DNA of 64,000 nt, from positions 1-64,000 of the forward strand of contig CAVXWX010000003.1 in NCBI GenBank assembly GCA_963765555.1. Direction: 5' to 3'. Positions 9,583 through 18,304 of the stretch are shown one piece after another. The notes beneath the pieces are model-generated. The model saw nothing but the letters and a program-made list of their open reading frames with translations. It searched no databases and was not told the DNA's origin. The translations under genes and the position numbers were made by a program. Every line of letters starts with the position of its first letter. The first letter of the stretch is position 1. This stretch comes from JL08 sp963765555. Lineage in GTDB: Bacteria > Pseudomonadota > Alphaproteobacteria > Rhodobacterales > Rhodobacteraceae.

Positions 9583-10368
9583 TCACGTTTTCAGGATCGA
9601 TACAGCTTCGTCCAGACGGGCGCGATCACCTGCCGCCACGATGTTGCCCACCATATCAAATGTCAGTGCATTTCCGTTCCAGTCAGACACGCATCCACCG
9701 GCACCTTCGATAACGGCGGCACAGGCATAGACGTCAAAGGGGTCCAGCCCGCCGTCAATCGCCAGATCGGTTTTGCCGGATGACAATACCGCATAGGCAT
9801 AACAAGAGCCGCCATATTGAACGTATTGTGCCCGTTTGCGGATATCTGCAAAGCGGGTCCGTTCGGCATCAGACATGAAATCGGAATTGCTGCACGTCAC
9901 CAGTGCAGTTTCCATCGATGCGCAGGGACGCACCCGCACCGGGCTGCCGTTATGCTGGGCGAAACGATGTGAAACCCCGACCCAACGTTCTGCGGTTGCC
10001 GGATGGTCGATCACGCCAAGAAAAGGCTTTCCGCGCCATGCCAATCCGATCAGCGTACCATAAACAGGGATGCCCGCGATAAACGGGGCAGTGCCATCTA
10101 TCGGGTCGATGACCCAGGCAAATTCTGCATCGAGATTTATGTTGTCGAATTCTTCACCCAGAATTCCGTGCGCCGGGTACGTCTTCAGGATCATCTCGCG
10201 CAAGGCGGTTTCAACTGCCTTATCTGTTGCGGTCACAAAAGACGCGTCCGCCTTTAGCGCGACATCCGGCGCGGATTGGCGCGCCTTAAGCAACATGGAC
10301 CGGCTTTGGTCTGCCAGTGTCTCGGCGAAGGCCATAAAGTCGCTGTGCGGGGGCATTTCGGTGGACAT
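9583..10368 (-). CDS. Inositol monophosphatase-family phosphatase (histidinol-phosphatase-like)
   Basis: A 261-residue Mg2+-dependent sugar/alcohol phosphate phosphatase of the IMPase superfamily. Metal ligands are present: GEE at 71-73, DPIDGT at 88-93 and the late DPFD at 209-212. The sequence VTATDKAVE and the length fit the HisN-like histidinol-phosphate or inositol-phosphate enzymes, which cannot be told apart here. It starts 11 bases after the stop of the ABC ATPase gene and is the last gene of the 14708-9583 unit. Its presence in an amino-acid-type uptake operon suggests the imported compound, or a product of it, passes through a phosphate ester; that is inference. Confidence 0.87.
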   Translation of the reverse strand: MSTEMPPHSDFMAFAETLADQSRSMLLKARQSAPDVALKADASFVTATDKAVETALREMILKTYPAHGILGEEFDNINLDAEFAWVIDPIDGTAPFIAGIPVYGTLIGLAWRGKPFLGVIDHPATAERWVGVSHRFAQHNGSPVRVRPCASMETALVTCSNSDFMSDAERTRFADIRKRAQYVQYGGSCYAYAVLSSGKTDLAIDGGLDPFDVYACAAVIEGAGGCVSDWNGNALTFDMVGNIVAAGDRARLDEAVSILKT

Positions 10369-10379
10369 TCAGGATACCT

Positions 10380-11126
10380 TTAATGCGATAAAATTTGGCT
10401 GAGGAACAATTTGGTGCGTGCGTTTTTGGGATTGCTAAAAAACTCTTGCGGTTCTGCTTCTTCCACAATCTCGCCGCCATCCATAAAGATCACGCGGTCT
10501 GCAACGGAACGGGCAAATCCCATTTCATGGGTGACGCAGATCATCGTCATTCCGTCTTTTGCCAGATCAACCATGACCTCAAGCACTTCGTTGATCATTT
10601 CCGGATCAAGCGCCGAGGTCGGTTCGTCAAACAGAATAACCTCGGGGTTCATGCACAGGGCGCGGGCAATGGCCACGCGCTGCTGTTGCCCACCGGAGAG
10701 CTGGATCGGGTACTTGTTCGCCTGTTCGGGAATTTTGACGCGTTCCAGATATTGCATCGCAATGTCGCGCGCGGTTTCTTTTTTCGTCTTGCGAACCAGA
10801 CGTTGGGCCAGCATCAGGTTCTTCAGGATCGTCATGTGCGGAAACAGGTTAAAACTCTGGAAAACCATGCCAACCTCGCGCCGCACCGCGTTCAGATCCT
10901 TCAACTGATCGGTCAGTTCGATCCCGTCGATTATGATCGTGCCTTCGTCGTGTTTCTCCAGCCGGTTAATGCAGCGGATCATCGTCGATTTGCCCGATCC
11001 CGACGGGCCGCATACGACGATACGTTCGCCTTTGGTGACGTTCAGGTTGATGTCGTTCAGCGCTTTGAAGCTGCCAAAATGCTTGCCTACATGCTGCATC
11101 TGGATAAGCGGTTGCGTAGATGTCAT
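10380..11126 (-). CDS. Polar amino acid ABC transporter ATP-binding protein
   Basis: A 248-residue ATPase of the GlnQ/HisP family that powers import across the inner membrane. From Met1 at 11126: Walker A GPSGSGKST at 40-48, signature LSGGQQQR, Walker B VILFDEPTSALDPE and the switch His in CVTHEMGFA. Start ATG 11126 is preceded by GGGAGGGCTGAC, and the upstream permease stops one base before, so the longer reading from 11177 is rejected. It works with the two permeases and the binding protein encoded upstream. Confidence 0.94.
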   Translation of the reverse strand: MTSTQPLIQMQHVGKHFGSFKALNDINLNVTKGERIVVCGPSGSGKSTMIRCINRLEKHDEGTIIIDGIELTDQLKDLNAVRREVGMVFQSFNLFPHMTILKNLMLAQRLVRKTKKETARDIAMQYLERVKIPEQANKYPIQLSGGQQQRVAIARALCMNPEVILFDEPTSALDPEMINEVLEVMVDLAKDGMTMICVTHEMGFARSVADRVIFMDGGEIVEEAEPQEFFSNPKNARTKLFLSQILSH

Positions 11127-11127
11127 G

Positions 11128-11823
11128 TCAGCCCTCCCTTTCGGTGTAGCGGCCAAGGTATCGTTCGATCCGGGCAAGGAATTTCTGAATAAAGAACGTC
11201 AGGATCATGTAGACGATCGCCAACGAAACAAAGATTTCGTAGGGCGCAAAGGTTTGCGCGACAATCGTGCGGGCAATGCCTGTCATGTCGGCCAGTGTAA
11301 TGGTGCTGGCCAGCGCGGTTGATTTCAGCAGGCTGATGATGTCGTTGCCATAGGCCGGCAGCGCCAGTCGCGTGGCAATCGGTGTGGTCAGATAGACAAA
11401 TCTTTGCGTTTTCGACAGGCCAAGCGCCTCGCCTGCCTCGAGTATGCCGCGATCCACGCCCAAGACACCGCCGCGCAGGATTTCGGACACGTAGGCCCCT
11501 GTGTTCAGGGTCAGCGCTACAATGGCACAGCCGAACGGATCGCGGAATATCGGCCAAAGAATGCTTTCGCGAATAAATTCCAGTTGCGGGAACCCGTAAT
11601 ATACGATGAAGATCTGAACCAGAATGGGCGTGCCGCGGAAAACGTAGATGTAAACCTGCGCAGGCCAGGACAGGTACCATTTTCCACTGATCCGCATCAG
11701 CATCAGCCCGATGGCCAGCATCAGGCCCAGAACGGCAGACAGCACCAAAAGTTGAAAGGTCAGCCCGATGCCCATCAGCATCTTTGGCAAGGCATCCGCA
11801 ATCAGGGACAGATCAAAGCTCAT
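11128..11823 (-). CDS. Polar amino acid ABC transporter permease (second)
   Basis: Inner-membrane permease of the His/Glu/Gln/Arg/opine family (HisM/GlnP-like), 231 residues with about five membrane segments. The cytoplasmic EAA-type loop reads LEAGEALGLSKTQRFVYLTT, where the ATPase docks. It overlaps the preceding permease gene by four bases, so the two are made together and form a heterodimeric channel. Confidence 0.92.
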   Translation of the reverse strand: MSFDLSLIADALPKMLMGIGLTFQLLVLSAVLGLMLAIGLMLMRISGKWYLSWPAQVYIYVFRGTPILVQIFIVYYGFPQLEFIRESILWPIFRDPFGCAIVALTLNTGAYVSEILRGGVLGVDRGILEAGEALGLSKTQRFVYLTTPIATRLALPAYGNDIISLLKSTALASTITLADMTGIARTIVAQTFAPYEIFVSLAIVYMILTFFIQKFLARIERYLGRYTEREG

Positions 11824-12515
11824 GAGCTTGCCCTCATATGGCGCTGCCCATAGCGTTCAAGCGCCATGACGGTCAGTGTAATCACTGTGGAAAACCCCAG
11901 ATAAATCAGACCGACGACGATATACATCGTGAACGGCTTGCCCGTTGTTCCGATCGCCTGTTTGGCCACGAACAGCGTTTCGTTCAGCCCGATGATCGAA
12001 ATCAGCGCGGTGTCTTTGATCAGCGACAGCATGTGGTTGCCAAAAGCGGGCAGGGCAAGGCGCCACATCTCGGGCACGCGGACATAGAAGAACGTCTGGA
12101 AATTCGACATGCCCAAAGCGTGGGCCGCCTCGATACTGCCGGGTTTCACCCCCAGAAACGCGCCGCGAAAGGTTTCGGTGGCATAAGACCCGACAATCAG
12201 CGCAATCGCGATTGTGCCCGCCCAAAAGGGCGGTACATCCAGAAACTTGATCTCGGGGTTGAAGATTTGCGCAATCGCCGTCAGCGTGATGGCCGATCCG
12301 AAATACAACAGCAGGATCACCAGAATTTCGGGCGTGCCGCGAAACACAACCGTATATGCCCCCGCGATTTTCTGTGCGACGCGGTTGTCGGACAGTTTGG
12401 CCGCGGCCCCGATAAGTCCGAAAATGACCATCAGGACCAGCGAGGCCAGAAACACCTGCGCAACAACCACAGACCCCCAAAAGAAATCATCCCACCATCC
12501 TGACAAGACTTCCAA
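11820..12515 (-). CDS. Polar amino acid ABC transporter permease (first)
   Basis: Same family and length (231 residues) as its neighbour; the EAA loop is IEAAHALGMSNFQTFFYVRV. The N-terminus carries a hydrophobic first helix (VVAQVFLASLVLMVIFGLIG). It lies 86 bases downstream of the binding-protein gene, separated by a strong stem-loop, and its last codons overlap the next permease by four bases. Confidence 0.92.
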   Translation of the reverse strand: MEVLSGWWDDFFWGSVVVAQVFLASLVLMVIFGLIGAAAKLSDNRVAQKIAGAYTVVFRGTPEILVILLLYFGSAITLTAIAQIFNPEIKFLDVPPFWAGTIAIALIVGSYATETFRGAFLGVKPGSIEAAHALGMSNFQTFFYVRVPEMWRLALPAFGNHMLSLIKDTALISIIGLNETLFVAKQAIGTTGKPFTMYIVVGLIYLGFSTVITLTVMALERYGQRHMRASS

Positions 12516-12559
12516 TTTTTGCCCTTTCAGTTTCCGGTGGCGCGATTTTGTGAAGAGGT

Positions 12560-12590
12560 AAGGCGGCGCATTGGATCACTGCGCCGCCTT
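12560..12590 (-). terminator. 11-bp perfect stem-loop between binding-protein and permease genes
   Basis: AAGGCGGCGCA and TGCGCCGCCTT form an 11-bp perfect stem with a nine-base loop, 12 bases past the binding-protein stop. No T-run follows on the minus strand. In ABC operons such stems often stop part of the transcripts or protect the 3' end, so that the binding protein is made in excess of the membrane parts. Confidence 0.6.
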
Positions 12591-12601
12591 GTGTCGTGGG
12601 T

Positions 12602-13408
12602 TCAGCTGTCGCCCCATTCTTCGTTATGGATCGGGAATGGGAAATACTTCAGCGCATATTCTGTAAGCTTCCCGTCATTAATCAATTGCTTGATCGCACC
12701 GTCCAACCGGGCCTTAAGTTCCGGCTGGCCTTGTCTTAGTCCGATGCCGACACCGGTGCCGAAAAACTCGACCTCGCTGATGGCCGGGCTGATGAACTCA
12801 AAGCCACTTCCTTCGTCGGTCGCCAAAAAGCGAAGATGCGCCTTCATCGGATTGGTCATGATGGCATCGACGCGCCCATTGACCAGATCAAGATACAATG
12901 GCTCTGATCCGTCATACAGGACGATTTCGGCATCCGGCAGCTTCGCGTTGAACCAGCTTTCGTAGGTCGATGCGCGCTCCAGCCCGATCCGCAAACCGGC
13001 AAAATTTTCGGGGATCGGGTTGCCCGACGGATCAAAAAGATTCAGATCCTGATCTGACTTGCCAACGATGCGGCCCACGGAATCCCGGTAGGGGCTGGAA
13101 AAATCGATCTTTTCAAGACGGCTTTCGGTGATCGACATCGACGCCACGATCAGATCGAATTTGTTCGCCAAAAGCGCAGGGATCATACCATCCCATTGCT
13201 GGCAGACATATTCCAGTTCAGCTCCGATGATCTCGGCCACACCTTTTGCAACGTCGACATCATAGCCCGCAAGTTCGCCCGCATCGGTACGGTAATTGAA
13301 CGGGGCATATGTACACTCCATTCCGACCCGCAGTTTTTCAGCCGAGGCCGATGTTCCCAAGGCAATTACGGCAAAGGCCGCAGCTAGTAGTTTGTTTACT
13401 GTCGTCAT
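12602..13408 (-). CDS. Polar amino acid ABC transporter substrate-binding protein
   Basis: Periplasmic binding protein of the bacterial solute-binding family 3, 268 residues. The signal peptide (NKLLAAAFAVIALGTSASAE) is followed by the typical LRVGMECTYAPFNYRTDAGE, then VDVAKGVAEIIGAELEYVCQ and DLIVASMSITESRLEKIDFS. These resemble lysine/arginine/ornithine-type receptors, but ligand cannot be assigned by eye. It is the second gene of the 14708-9583 unit, right after the PLP enzyme. Confidence 0.92.
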   Translation of the reverse strand: MTTVNKLLAAAFAVIALGTSASAEKLRVGMECTYAPFNYRTDAGELAGYDVDVAKGVAEIIGAELEYVCQQWDGMIPALLANKFDLIVASMSITESRLEKIDFSSPYRDSVGRIVGKSDQDLNLFDPSGNPIPENFAGLRIGLERASTYESWFNAKLPDAEIVLYDGSEPLYLDLVNGRVDAIMTNPMKAHLRFLATDEGSGFEFISPAISEVEFFGTGVGIGLRQGQPELKARLDGAIKQLINDGKLTEYALKYFPFPIHNEEWGDS

Positions 13409-13448
13409 TTTCCTATCCTACTCCATGTCAGGGGATGTCCGCCGGTTT

Positions 13449-14708
13449 CTATCCGGCTTGTGTGACGGTTTTTGAAATCTCTTCCAGCGTACGCTCTACC
13501 TCGGATTTAGTATTGTAGTGGGCCAGCCCGACCCGCACGACGCCTTCTTCAATCGGAAGGTTCAGGGCGCGGGCAGGCTCGTATGCGTAATTGTGACCGT
13601 GCCAAACAAACATTCCCGCCTGTCCAAGGGCTGATGCAATACGGGCAGGTGGCACATTGGCATGTCTAAAGGACACCGTGGGCACACGTTCGCCAATGCG
13701 GTTTGGATTGACGATACCATAGATCGTGACGCCGGGAATGTCCTGTAATCCGGCGATCAGCGAATTGGTCAGCGGCTCTTCGTAGGCGCGGGCGGCTTCA
13801 TAGGCATGGGCAATCAGGGTACGCCGCGCTCCGCTGCCACCGGTCATCCGGCCCAAGTCTTCGAAATAGGCGACGGTTGCGGACAGCCCCGCCAAAAGTT
13901 CGAACTGCGGCGTTCCCGTTTCAAACCGGTCGGGGCAGTCATCGGACACACAGCGGCCTTTATAGGGGTAAAGACCCTGCAGGATTTCCTTTTTGCCCCA
14001 GACAATGCCCATATGCGGGCCGAAAAATTTGTAAGACGAACAGGCCAGAAAATCACACCCAAGGGATTGCACATCAACCAGATGGTGGGGCGCGAGTTGC
14101 ACCGCATCGACATAAACCAAAGCGCCGACGTCGTGCGCCACTTTGACCAGCTCCGGCACGTTGTTGATCGCCCCTGTCATGTTGCTGGCAAAATTCAGTG
14201 CAACAAGGCGGGTGCGCGGCCCGATTTGTGCGGCAAGATCCTCGGGTTCGACCTGCCAGCTTTCACGATTGAAATCGACCCAGCGGATGTCCAGCCCTTT
14301 GTCCTTGGCGATTTCCAGCCATGGGCCGACATTGCCTTCGTGTTCCATGCGGCTGATCACAATCTGGTCGCCGGGTTTGAAATCGTGGCAGATACTGCGC
14401 GACATGTGAAACGTCAGCGTTGTCATGCTTTGGCCGATTATGATTTCAGAGGCCGATGCCGCCCCAAGAAAAACGGCCATGTCTTCATGGGCCTGCAACC
14501 AGACACGATCAGTTTCGATGCTGGTTCGGAAATTGCCACCGGCATTGCTGGAATGGTTCAGCAGATAGTGTCCAATCGCATCGACAACCGATGCGGGCAC
14601 CTGCGTGCCGGCCGGGTTATCCAGATACACCCTGTCCACGTCGCTATCCTGAACAGAAAGCGAAGGGAACAGCGCACGTACTTGCGAAATCGGGAAAGCC
14701 ATACCCAT
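13449..14708 (-). CDS. Class V aminotransferase, cysteine-desulfurase-like
   Basis: PLP enzyme of fold type I, 419 residues, matching the group often labelled cysteine desulfurase-like. Visible features: VYLDNPAGTQVP near the N-terminus, His123 (MEHEGN) for ring stacking, the D201-A-V-Q204 motif and the Schiff-base Lys227 in SSYKFFGPH. The loop that in true desulfurases carries the catalytic Cys reads FVWHGHNYAYEPARAL, with no cysteine, so sulfur removal from cysteine is doubtful; a lyase or transaminase on an imported amino compound is as likely. First gene of the operon with the ABC importer and the phosphatase, and divergent from the LuxR-type regulator at 14891. Confidence 0.85.
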   Translation of the reverse strand: MGMAFPISQVRALFPSLSVQDSDVDRVYLDNPAGTQVPASVVDAIGHYLLNHSSNAGGNFRTSIETDRVWLQAHEDMAVFLGAASASEIIIGQSMTTLTFHMSRSICHDFKPGDQIVISRMEHEGNVGPWLEIAKDKGLDIRWVDFNRESWQVEPEDLAAQIGPRTRLVALNFASNMTGAINNVPELVKVAHDVGALVYVDAVQLAPHHLVDVQSLGCDFLACSSYKFFGPHMGIVWGKKEILQGLYPYKGRCVSDDCPDRFETGTPQFELLAGLSATVAYFEDLGRMTGGSGARRTLIAHAYEAARAYEEPLTNSLIAGLQDIPGVTIYGIVNPNRIGERVPTVSFRHANVPPARIASALGQAGMFVWHGHNYAYEPARALNLPIEEGVVRVGLAHYNTKSEVERTLEEISKTVTQAG

Positions 14709-14778
14709 TCTGGTCCTGCCGTTTTAATGCGATTTTTGCACCCGTTCAAAGTGTCTGCCAAAAATACTCAAAGCCCTA

Positions 14779-14794
14779 TCATCCCAAAGGATGA
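14779..14794. promoter_or_regulatory. Inverted repeat in the divergent promoter region
   Basis: TCATCC-CAAA-GGATGA, a perfect 6-bp inverted repeat, lies between the divergent PLP-enzyme and LuxR-type genes, a plausible operator. A second shorter repeat, CCCT-GTTAAT-AGGG, sits at 14848-14861. Binding by the LuxR-type protein is only inferred. Confidence 0.35.
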
Positions 14795-14890
14795 GACATC
14801 GGGCGCGCGCCTGTTTGTGTCTTGCAGCTTGATCGAAAGCGGTTTGTCCCTGTTAATAGGGTGTGACTTTCAGGTTGGGCGTTTCACATC

Positions 14891-15725
14891 ATGAAACACG
14901 ACACACCGACGGCGGATTATCCTGCGCTAAGTGATGCGTTGATCATTTCCCTGATCGAAATTCTGGGGCGTGACAGTTTCACTCAGGATCTGGCGGACCT
15001 GCTGGAAACAAAGTTCGGATACCAACACTTTCATGTGTTCCTGTACCGGAAAAATCTGGCCCCGGCTGTCCTTGCGAATTGTCCCGAACCTACAGGGTAT
15101 GAACGGGGGCTAAGAAATTATGTGAACTACACATATGTGATCAATCCCGCCTACCGCGCGTTTCGTACGGGAAAAGAGGCAGGTGTTTATCTGATTTCCG
15201 ACTTTATCCAGAACGACAGGCAAAGCATGATCGATGAACATAACGTCGATGTGCATATCGAAGACACCGAACCCATCGGCTACCGCACGCCGGGATGGCC
15301 GAAAAACATGGCCGAGGTCATTGTGCTGATCAACTTGCCGAATGGAACATCTCTGGATTTCAGTTTCATGACACCGCTTGGCAGCCAGCAAACGTTCGAG
15401 TGCCAGTCGTCTTTGAACAGGCTTTTCCCAATTCTTAAACAGCATTTTGTTGCGCCAGTTTGATCTGAACCCGTGCAGTTTTGATGCGGAAAATACCGAG
15501 TCCGATCAGGAAGACAGGTTTCACGACTTCGGAGGCGAAGCACTGACCGCGCGCGAACAGGAAATCGCACAGTTGATCCTTATCGGTCATAGCAGCAGAT
15601 CAATCTCGCTGAACTTGGGTATTTCGTTGCCCACTGTCAAAACCCACCGCCGGAATATCTACAGAAAGTTGCAGATATCTTCCCAAGCAGAGTTGTTCAG
15701 CCTGTTTTTACTGCATCTGAAGTGA
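14891..15725 (+). pseudogene. LuxR-family transcriptional regulator, single frameshift
   Basis: The first frame gives 190 residues (14891-15463) of a sensor-like N-terminal domain without recognised ligand motif. The second frame, from about 15447, carries a complete C-terminal LuxR helix-turn-helix: LTAREQEIAQLILIGHSSRS, ISLNLGISLPTVKTHRRNIY and RKLQISSQAELF. At the join, GCG CCA GTT TGA stops the first frame; dropping one T from TTT gives PVDLNPCSFDAEN and one protein of about 277 residues, the usual size. So this is one gene with a one-base insertion, either a loss-of-function mutation or a sequence error. It probably controlled the divergent ABC/PLP operon. An IS6-type element starts six bases after its stop codon. 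Confidence 0.82.
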
Positions 15726-15731
15726 CGATGA

Positions 15732-16554
15732 GGACACTGTCAGACAAAACTGACTTAAGCGGGGTAGAGCGATTTCCTGCCGTTCTACGGTGACCCAAGG
15801 GAACTCGTTCCGTTATTTCAGGACCTGGTCTGAGATCATCCGCTTGGCCGGTGATTATGAATGTTCGTTTTCCACCGCCGCTTCGGGATGTTAAAGACCT
15901 GCTGCATCAGCACGGCGTTGAAATCAGCCATGAAACTGTTCGGTTCTGGTGGAACCTGTTCGGTCCGATGTTTGCGTCTGAGATCTGGCGAAACCGGGTC
16001 ACTCGGATGCGTGCGTAGTCAAATTGGTGGTGGCATCTGAACGAGGGTTTTTGTGAAGTTCAACGGCGAGCGTCACTACCTTTGTCGGGCGGGTGACCAC
16101 GAAGGTGAGGTGCTGGAAAGCTATGTCTCCAAGCGCCGAGATCGCAAGTCTGCTTTGAAAGCCCTCAGGAAATCCATGAAGCGCCACAGTCAGTCGCAGA
16201 TCATCGCGACCGGTAAACTGCGTTCTTATGGCTTGGCGATGAAGGACAACGGCAACGCCAAAAGGGGAGGAAACCGATCGCTGGCTGAACAACCGAGCCG
16301 AGAATTCACACTTGCCGTTTCGACGACGAGAACGCGCAATGCAACAGTTTCGGCGCATGCGAAGTTTGTAGACGTTCGCCGCCGCCCACTCTTCCGTCCA
16401 TAACCACTTCAATCAGGAACGCGCTCTTCACAGCAGAGACAATTTCAAGACCAGACGAAGCGCAGCTCTCGCCGAATAGCGCCAACTTTGTTCCGCTTCA
16501 GTTGCGACGTTTATCGGCAAGCAGAGACTGTTTCGCATTCGTCTGACAGCACCT
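15732..16554 (+). mobile_element. Decayed IS6-family insertion sequence
   Basis: About 820 bp, the standard IS6-family length. Both ends carry CTGTCAGAC inverted (15737-15745 and, reversed, 16541-16549). Inside, pieces of an IS6 transposase can be read across frames: RDVKDLLHQHGVEISHETVR, FWWNLFGPMFASEIWRNRVT, VKFNGERHYLCRAGDHEGEV, LESYVSKRRDRKSALKALRK, SMKRHSQSQIIATGKLRSYG, then in shifted frames NNRAENSHLPFRRRERAM and HNHFNQERALHSRDNFKTRR. Stops and frameshifts interrupt it, so it cannot make active transposase. No matching 8-bp target duplication is seen (GACGATGA left, TGCCTGCG right), consistent with an old or rearranged insertion. The remaining stretch to 16729 has no gene. Confidence 0.85.
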
Positions 16555-16729
16555 GCCTGCGTATTCGCGATACTCGGCACTGTGCCGGGGCAAGCAATTT
16601 CCGACAAAATACTGCCTGTAAATCTGTTCATCAGGTCCCCCTTTAAGAAGTTCCCGGTCAAGGCTAAAAGTTAAAAAAGCCAGTGTGGGCGGTCTATAGG
16701 CCGGCATCTTTCTGCAGAGGAATAGGGGT

Positions 16730-17926
16730 TTGGCACAACAGGACGCAATACTTGTACTGAACGCGGGCTCTTCAAGTCTGAAGTTCCAGTTATTCGCAGT
16801 GGACGGGGAAACACTGACATGCCTGCAACGCGGGCAGTTTGACGGTATCGGGGTGCGCCCTGCGCTGAAAGTGGAAGATGGTGCGGGCGCAATCCTGGCT
16901 GATCAGGAATGGACGGCCGCGAAAATTCCGGACCTGCCCACGGCAATTGCGCTCATGGGGGATTGGGTGCGTGGCTTGTCCGGGGTCAGGCTTTGCGCGG
17001 TGGGGCACCGGGTTGTACACGGGGGGCCGGATTACGCCGAGCCGGTTCAAATCGATCTGAAGACGCTGGAAAAACTTTCCACCTATCAGGATCTCGCACC
17101 ACTTCATCAGCCGAACAATCTTGCCCCGATCCGGCAGGCCATGCAGGTGGCCTCGCATCTGCCACAGGTCGCCTGTTTCGATACCGCCTTTCACCGCACC
17201 CATCCGGCGCATGTGGATTGCTATGCATTGCCGTTCGCGTTTTACGAAGAGGGGATAAGGCGCTACGGCTTCCATGGTCTGTCCTATGAGTATATTTCCC
17301 AGCAACTGTCCTCTGTTGCGCCCGAGATTGCGAAAGGTCGCGTGATCGTGGCTCATCTGGGCAGCGGGGCGTCTATGTGCGCCCTGCAGGATGGCCAAAG
17401 TGTCGATAGCACCATGGGTTTTACCGCGCTAGACGGGTTGCCGATGGGCACGCGCCCCGGTCAACTTGATCCGGGTGTCGTGCTGCATCTGATCCGGCAC
17501 AAGGGCATGAGCGCCGAAGCGGTCTCGGATCTGCTCTACCACGATGCGGGCCTCAAGGGACTGTCCGGAATTTCCAATGATGTCCGCGATCTGCTCGCCA
17601 GCAAAGATCCAAAGGCCGCATTTGCGATTGATCACTTTGTCCACAGATGTGGCTTGCACGCGGGCATGCTGGTTGCCGCCCTTGGCGGTCTTGATGGTTT
17701 TGTCTTCACCGCCGGCATCGGTGAGAACTCTCCGGAAATACGTGCGCGGATTGTGCGCCGCCTGACTTGGCTTGGCGCGATCCTTGACCCGGTCGCTAAT
17801 GCAGAAGGGGCGCAAAAAATTTCAACTCCGGACAGCAGGATCGGCCTTTATGTCATTCCGACGGATGAAGAGTTGATTATTGCGCGCGAAACGCTCTCGG
17901 TGCTGCGTAACGATGGGTTGATTTGA
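16730..17926 (+). CDS. ackA: Acetate kinase
   Basis: Acetate/propionate kinase, 398 residues: acetyl phosphate + ADP to acetate + ATP. Family motifs are complete: LVLNAGSSSLKFQLF near the N-terminus, VGHRVVHGG, FDTAFH, HLGSGASMCAL, TMGFTALDGLPMGTRPGQLD and FTAGIGENSPEIR. The start is TTG 16730, after GAGGAATAGGGG; no ATG is available before residue 230. No phosphotransacetylase gene is adjacent. It follows the IS remnant and precedes a 378-base spacer, so it appears to be transcribed alone. Confidence 0.94.
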   Translation: MAQQDAILVLNAGSSSLKFQLFAVDGETLTCLQRGQFDGIGVRPALKVEDGAGAILADQEWTAAKIPDLPTAIALMGDWVRGLSGVRLCAVGHRVVHGGPDYAEPVQIDLKTLEKLSTYQDLAPLHQPNNLAPIRQAMQVASHLPQVACFDTAFHRTHPAHVDCYALPFAFYEEGIRRYGFHGLSYEYISQQLSSVAPEIAKGRVIVAHLGSGASMCALQDGQSVDSTMGFTALDGLPMGTRPGQLDPGVVLHLIRHKGMSAEAVSDLLYHDAGLKGLSGISNDVRDLLASKDPKAAFAIDHFVHRCGLHAGMLVAALGGLDGFVFTAGIGENSPEIRARIVRRLTWLGAILDPVANAEGAQKISTPDSRIGLYVIPTDEELIIARETLSVLRNDGLI

Positions 17927-18191
17927 AAACGGCCGTGACACGAAACACCGCGCGTTGTCCGGCATAAACCTCGTTTGATGTGCATGCGGTGGATCATATC
18001 GCCTGTCGAACCGCCGATCATTCTGGGTGGGGCGGTTCTCTGCGTCGCATAAAGGGCAAAGTGCATGGCCGATCAAGGACAGAGTTTGCGTTGGTCTTAC
18101 AGCTCCTGATCCCGGTGTCGGGCGTCTTGCCTGCGCTTTTTCAAACCCGGGTTCCATACAGGCACTCATGTCCCGTTTCCGTGTGCCTTTG

Positions 18192-18272
18192 TTTTTGATC
18201 AAAAAGCAGCGATCATTCGGAATAATGCAAATTTGATGGCGATTGACAGGCCGCATGGCATTTTGATCAAAA
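18192..18272. promoter_or_regulatory. Promoter region with two TTTTGATCAAAA palindromes
   Basis: Perfect palindromes TTTTTGATCAAAAA (18192-18205) and TTTTGATCAAAA (18261-18272) lie 68 bp apart centre to centre. A TTGACA at 18243-18248 is a good -35 box, and the second palindrome covers the expected -10 position. This looks like a double operator that blocks transcription of the aminotransferase/ligase pair starting at 18305. The binding protein is unknown; the rest of the 17927-18304 spacer shows nothing else. Confidence 0.5.
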
Positions 18273-18304
18273 CGTGCAACAATCGCGTAGAGGTCCGTCA
18301 TACA

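Noticed and set aside
16053..16403. 116-codon reading as a stand-alone gene
   Set aside because: It is one fragment of the decayed IS6 transposase, which continues in other frames on both sides.
18192..18272. TTTTGATCAAAA read as FNR sites
   Set aside because: FNR boxes are TTGAT-N4-ATCAA; here the halves are joined without the four-base spacer.
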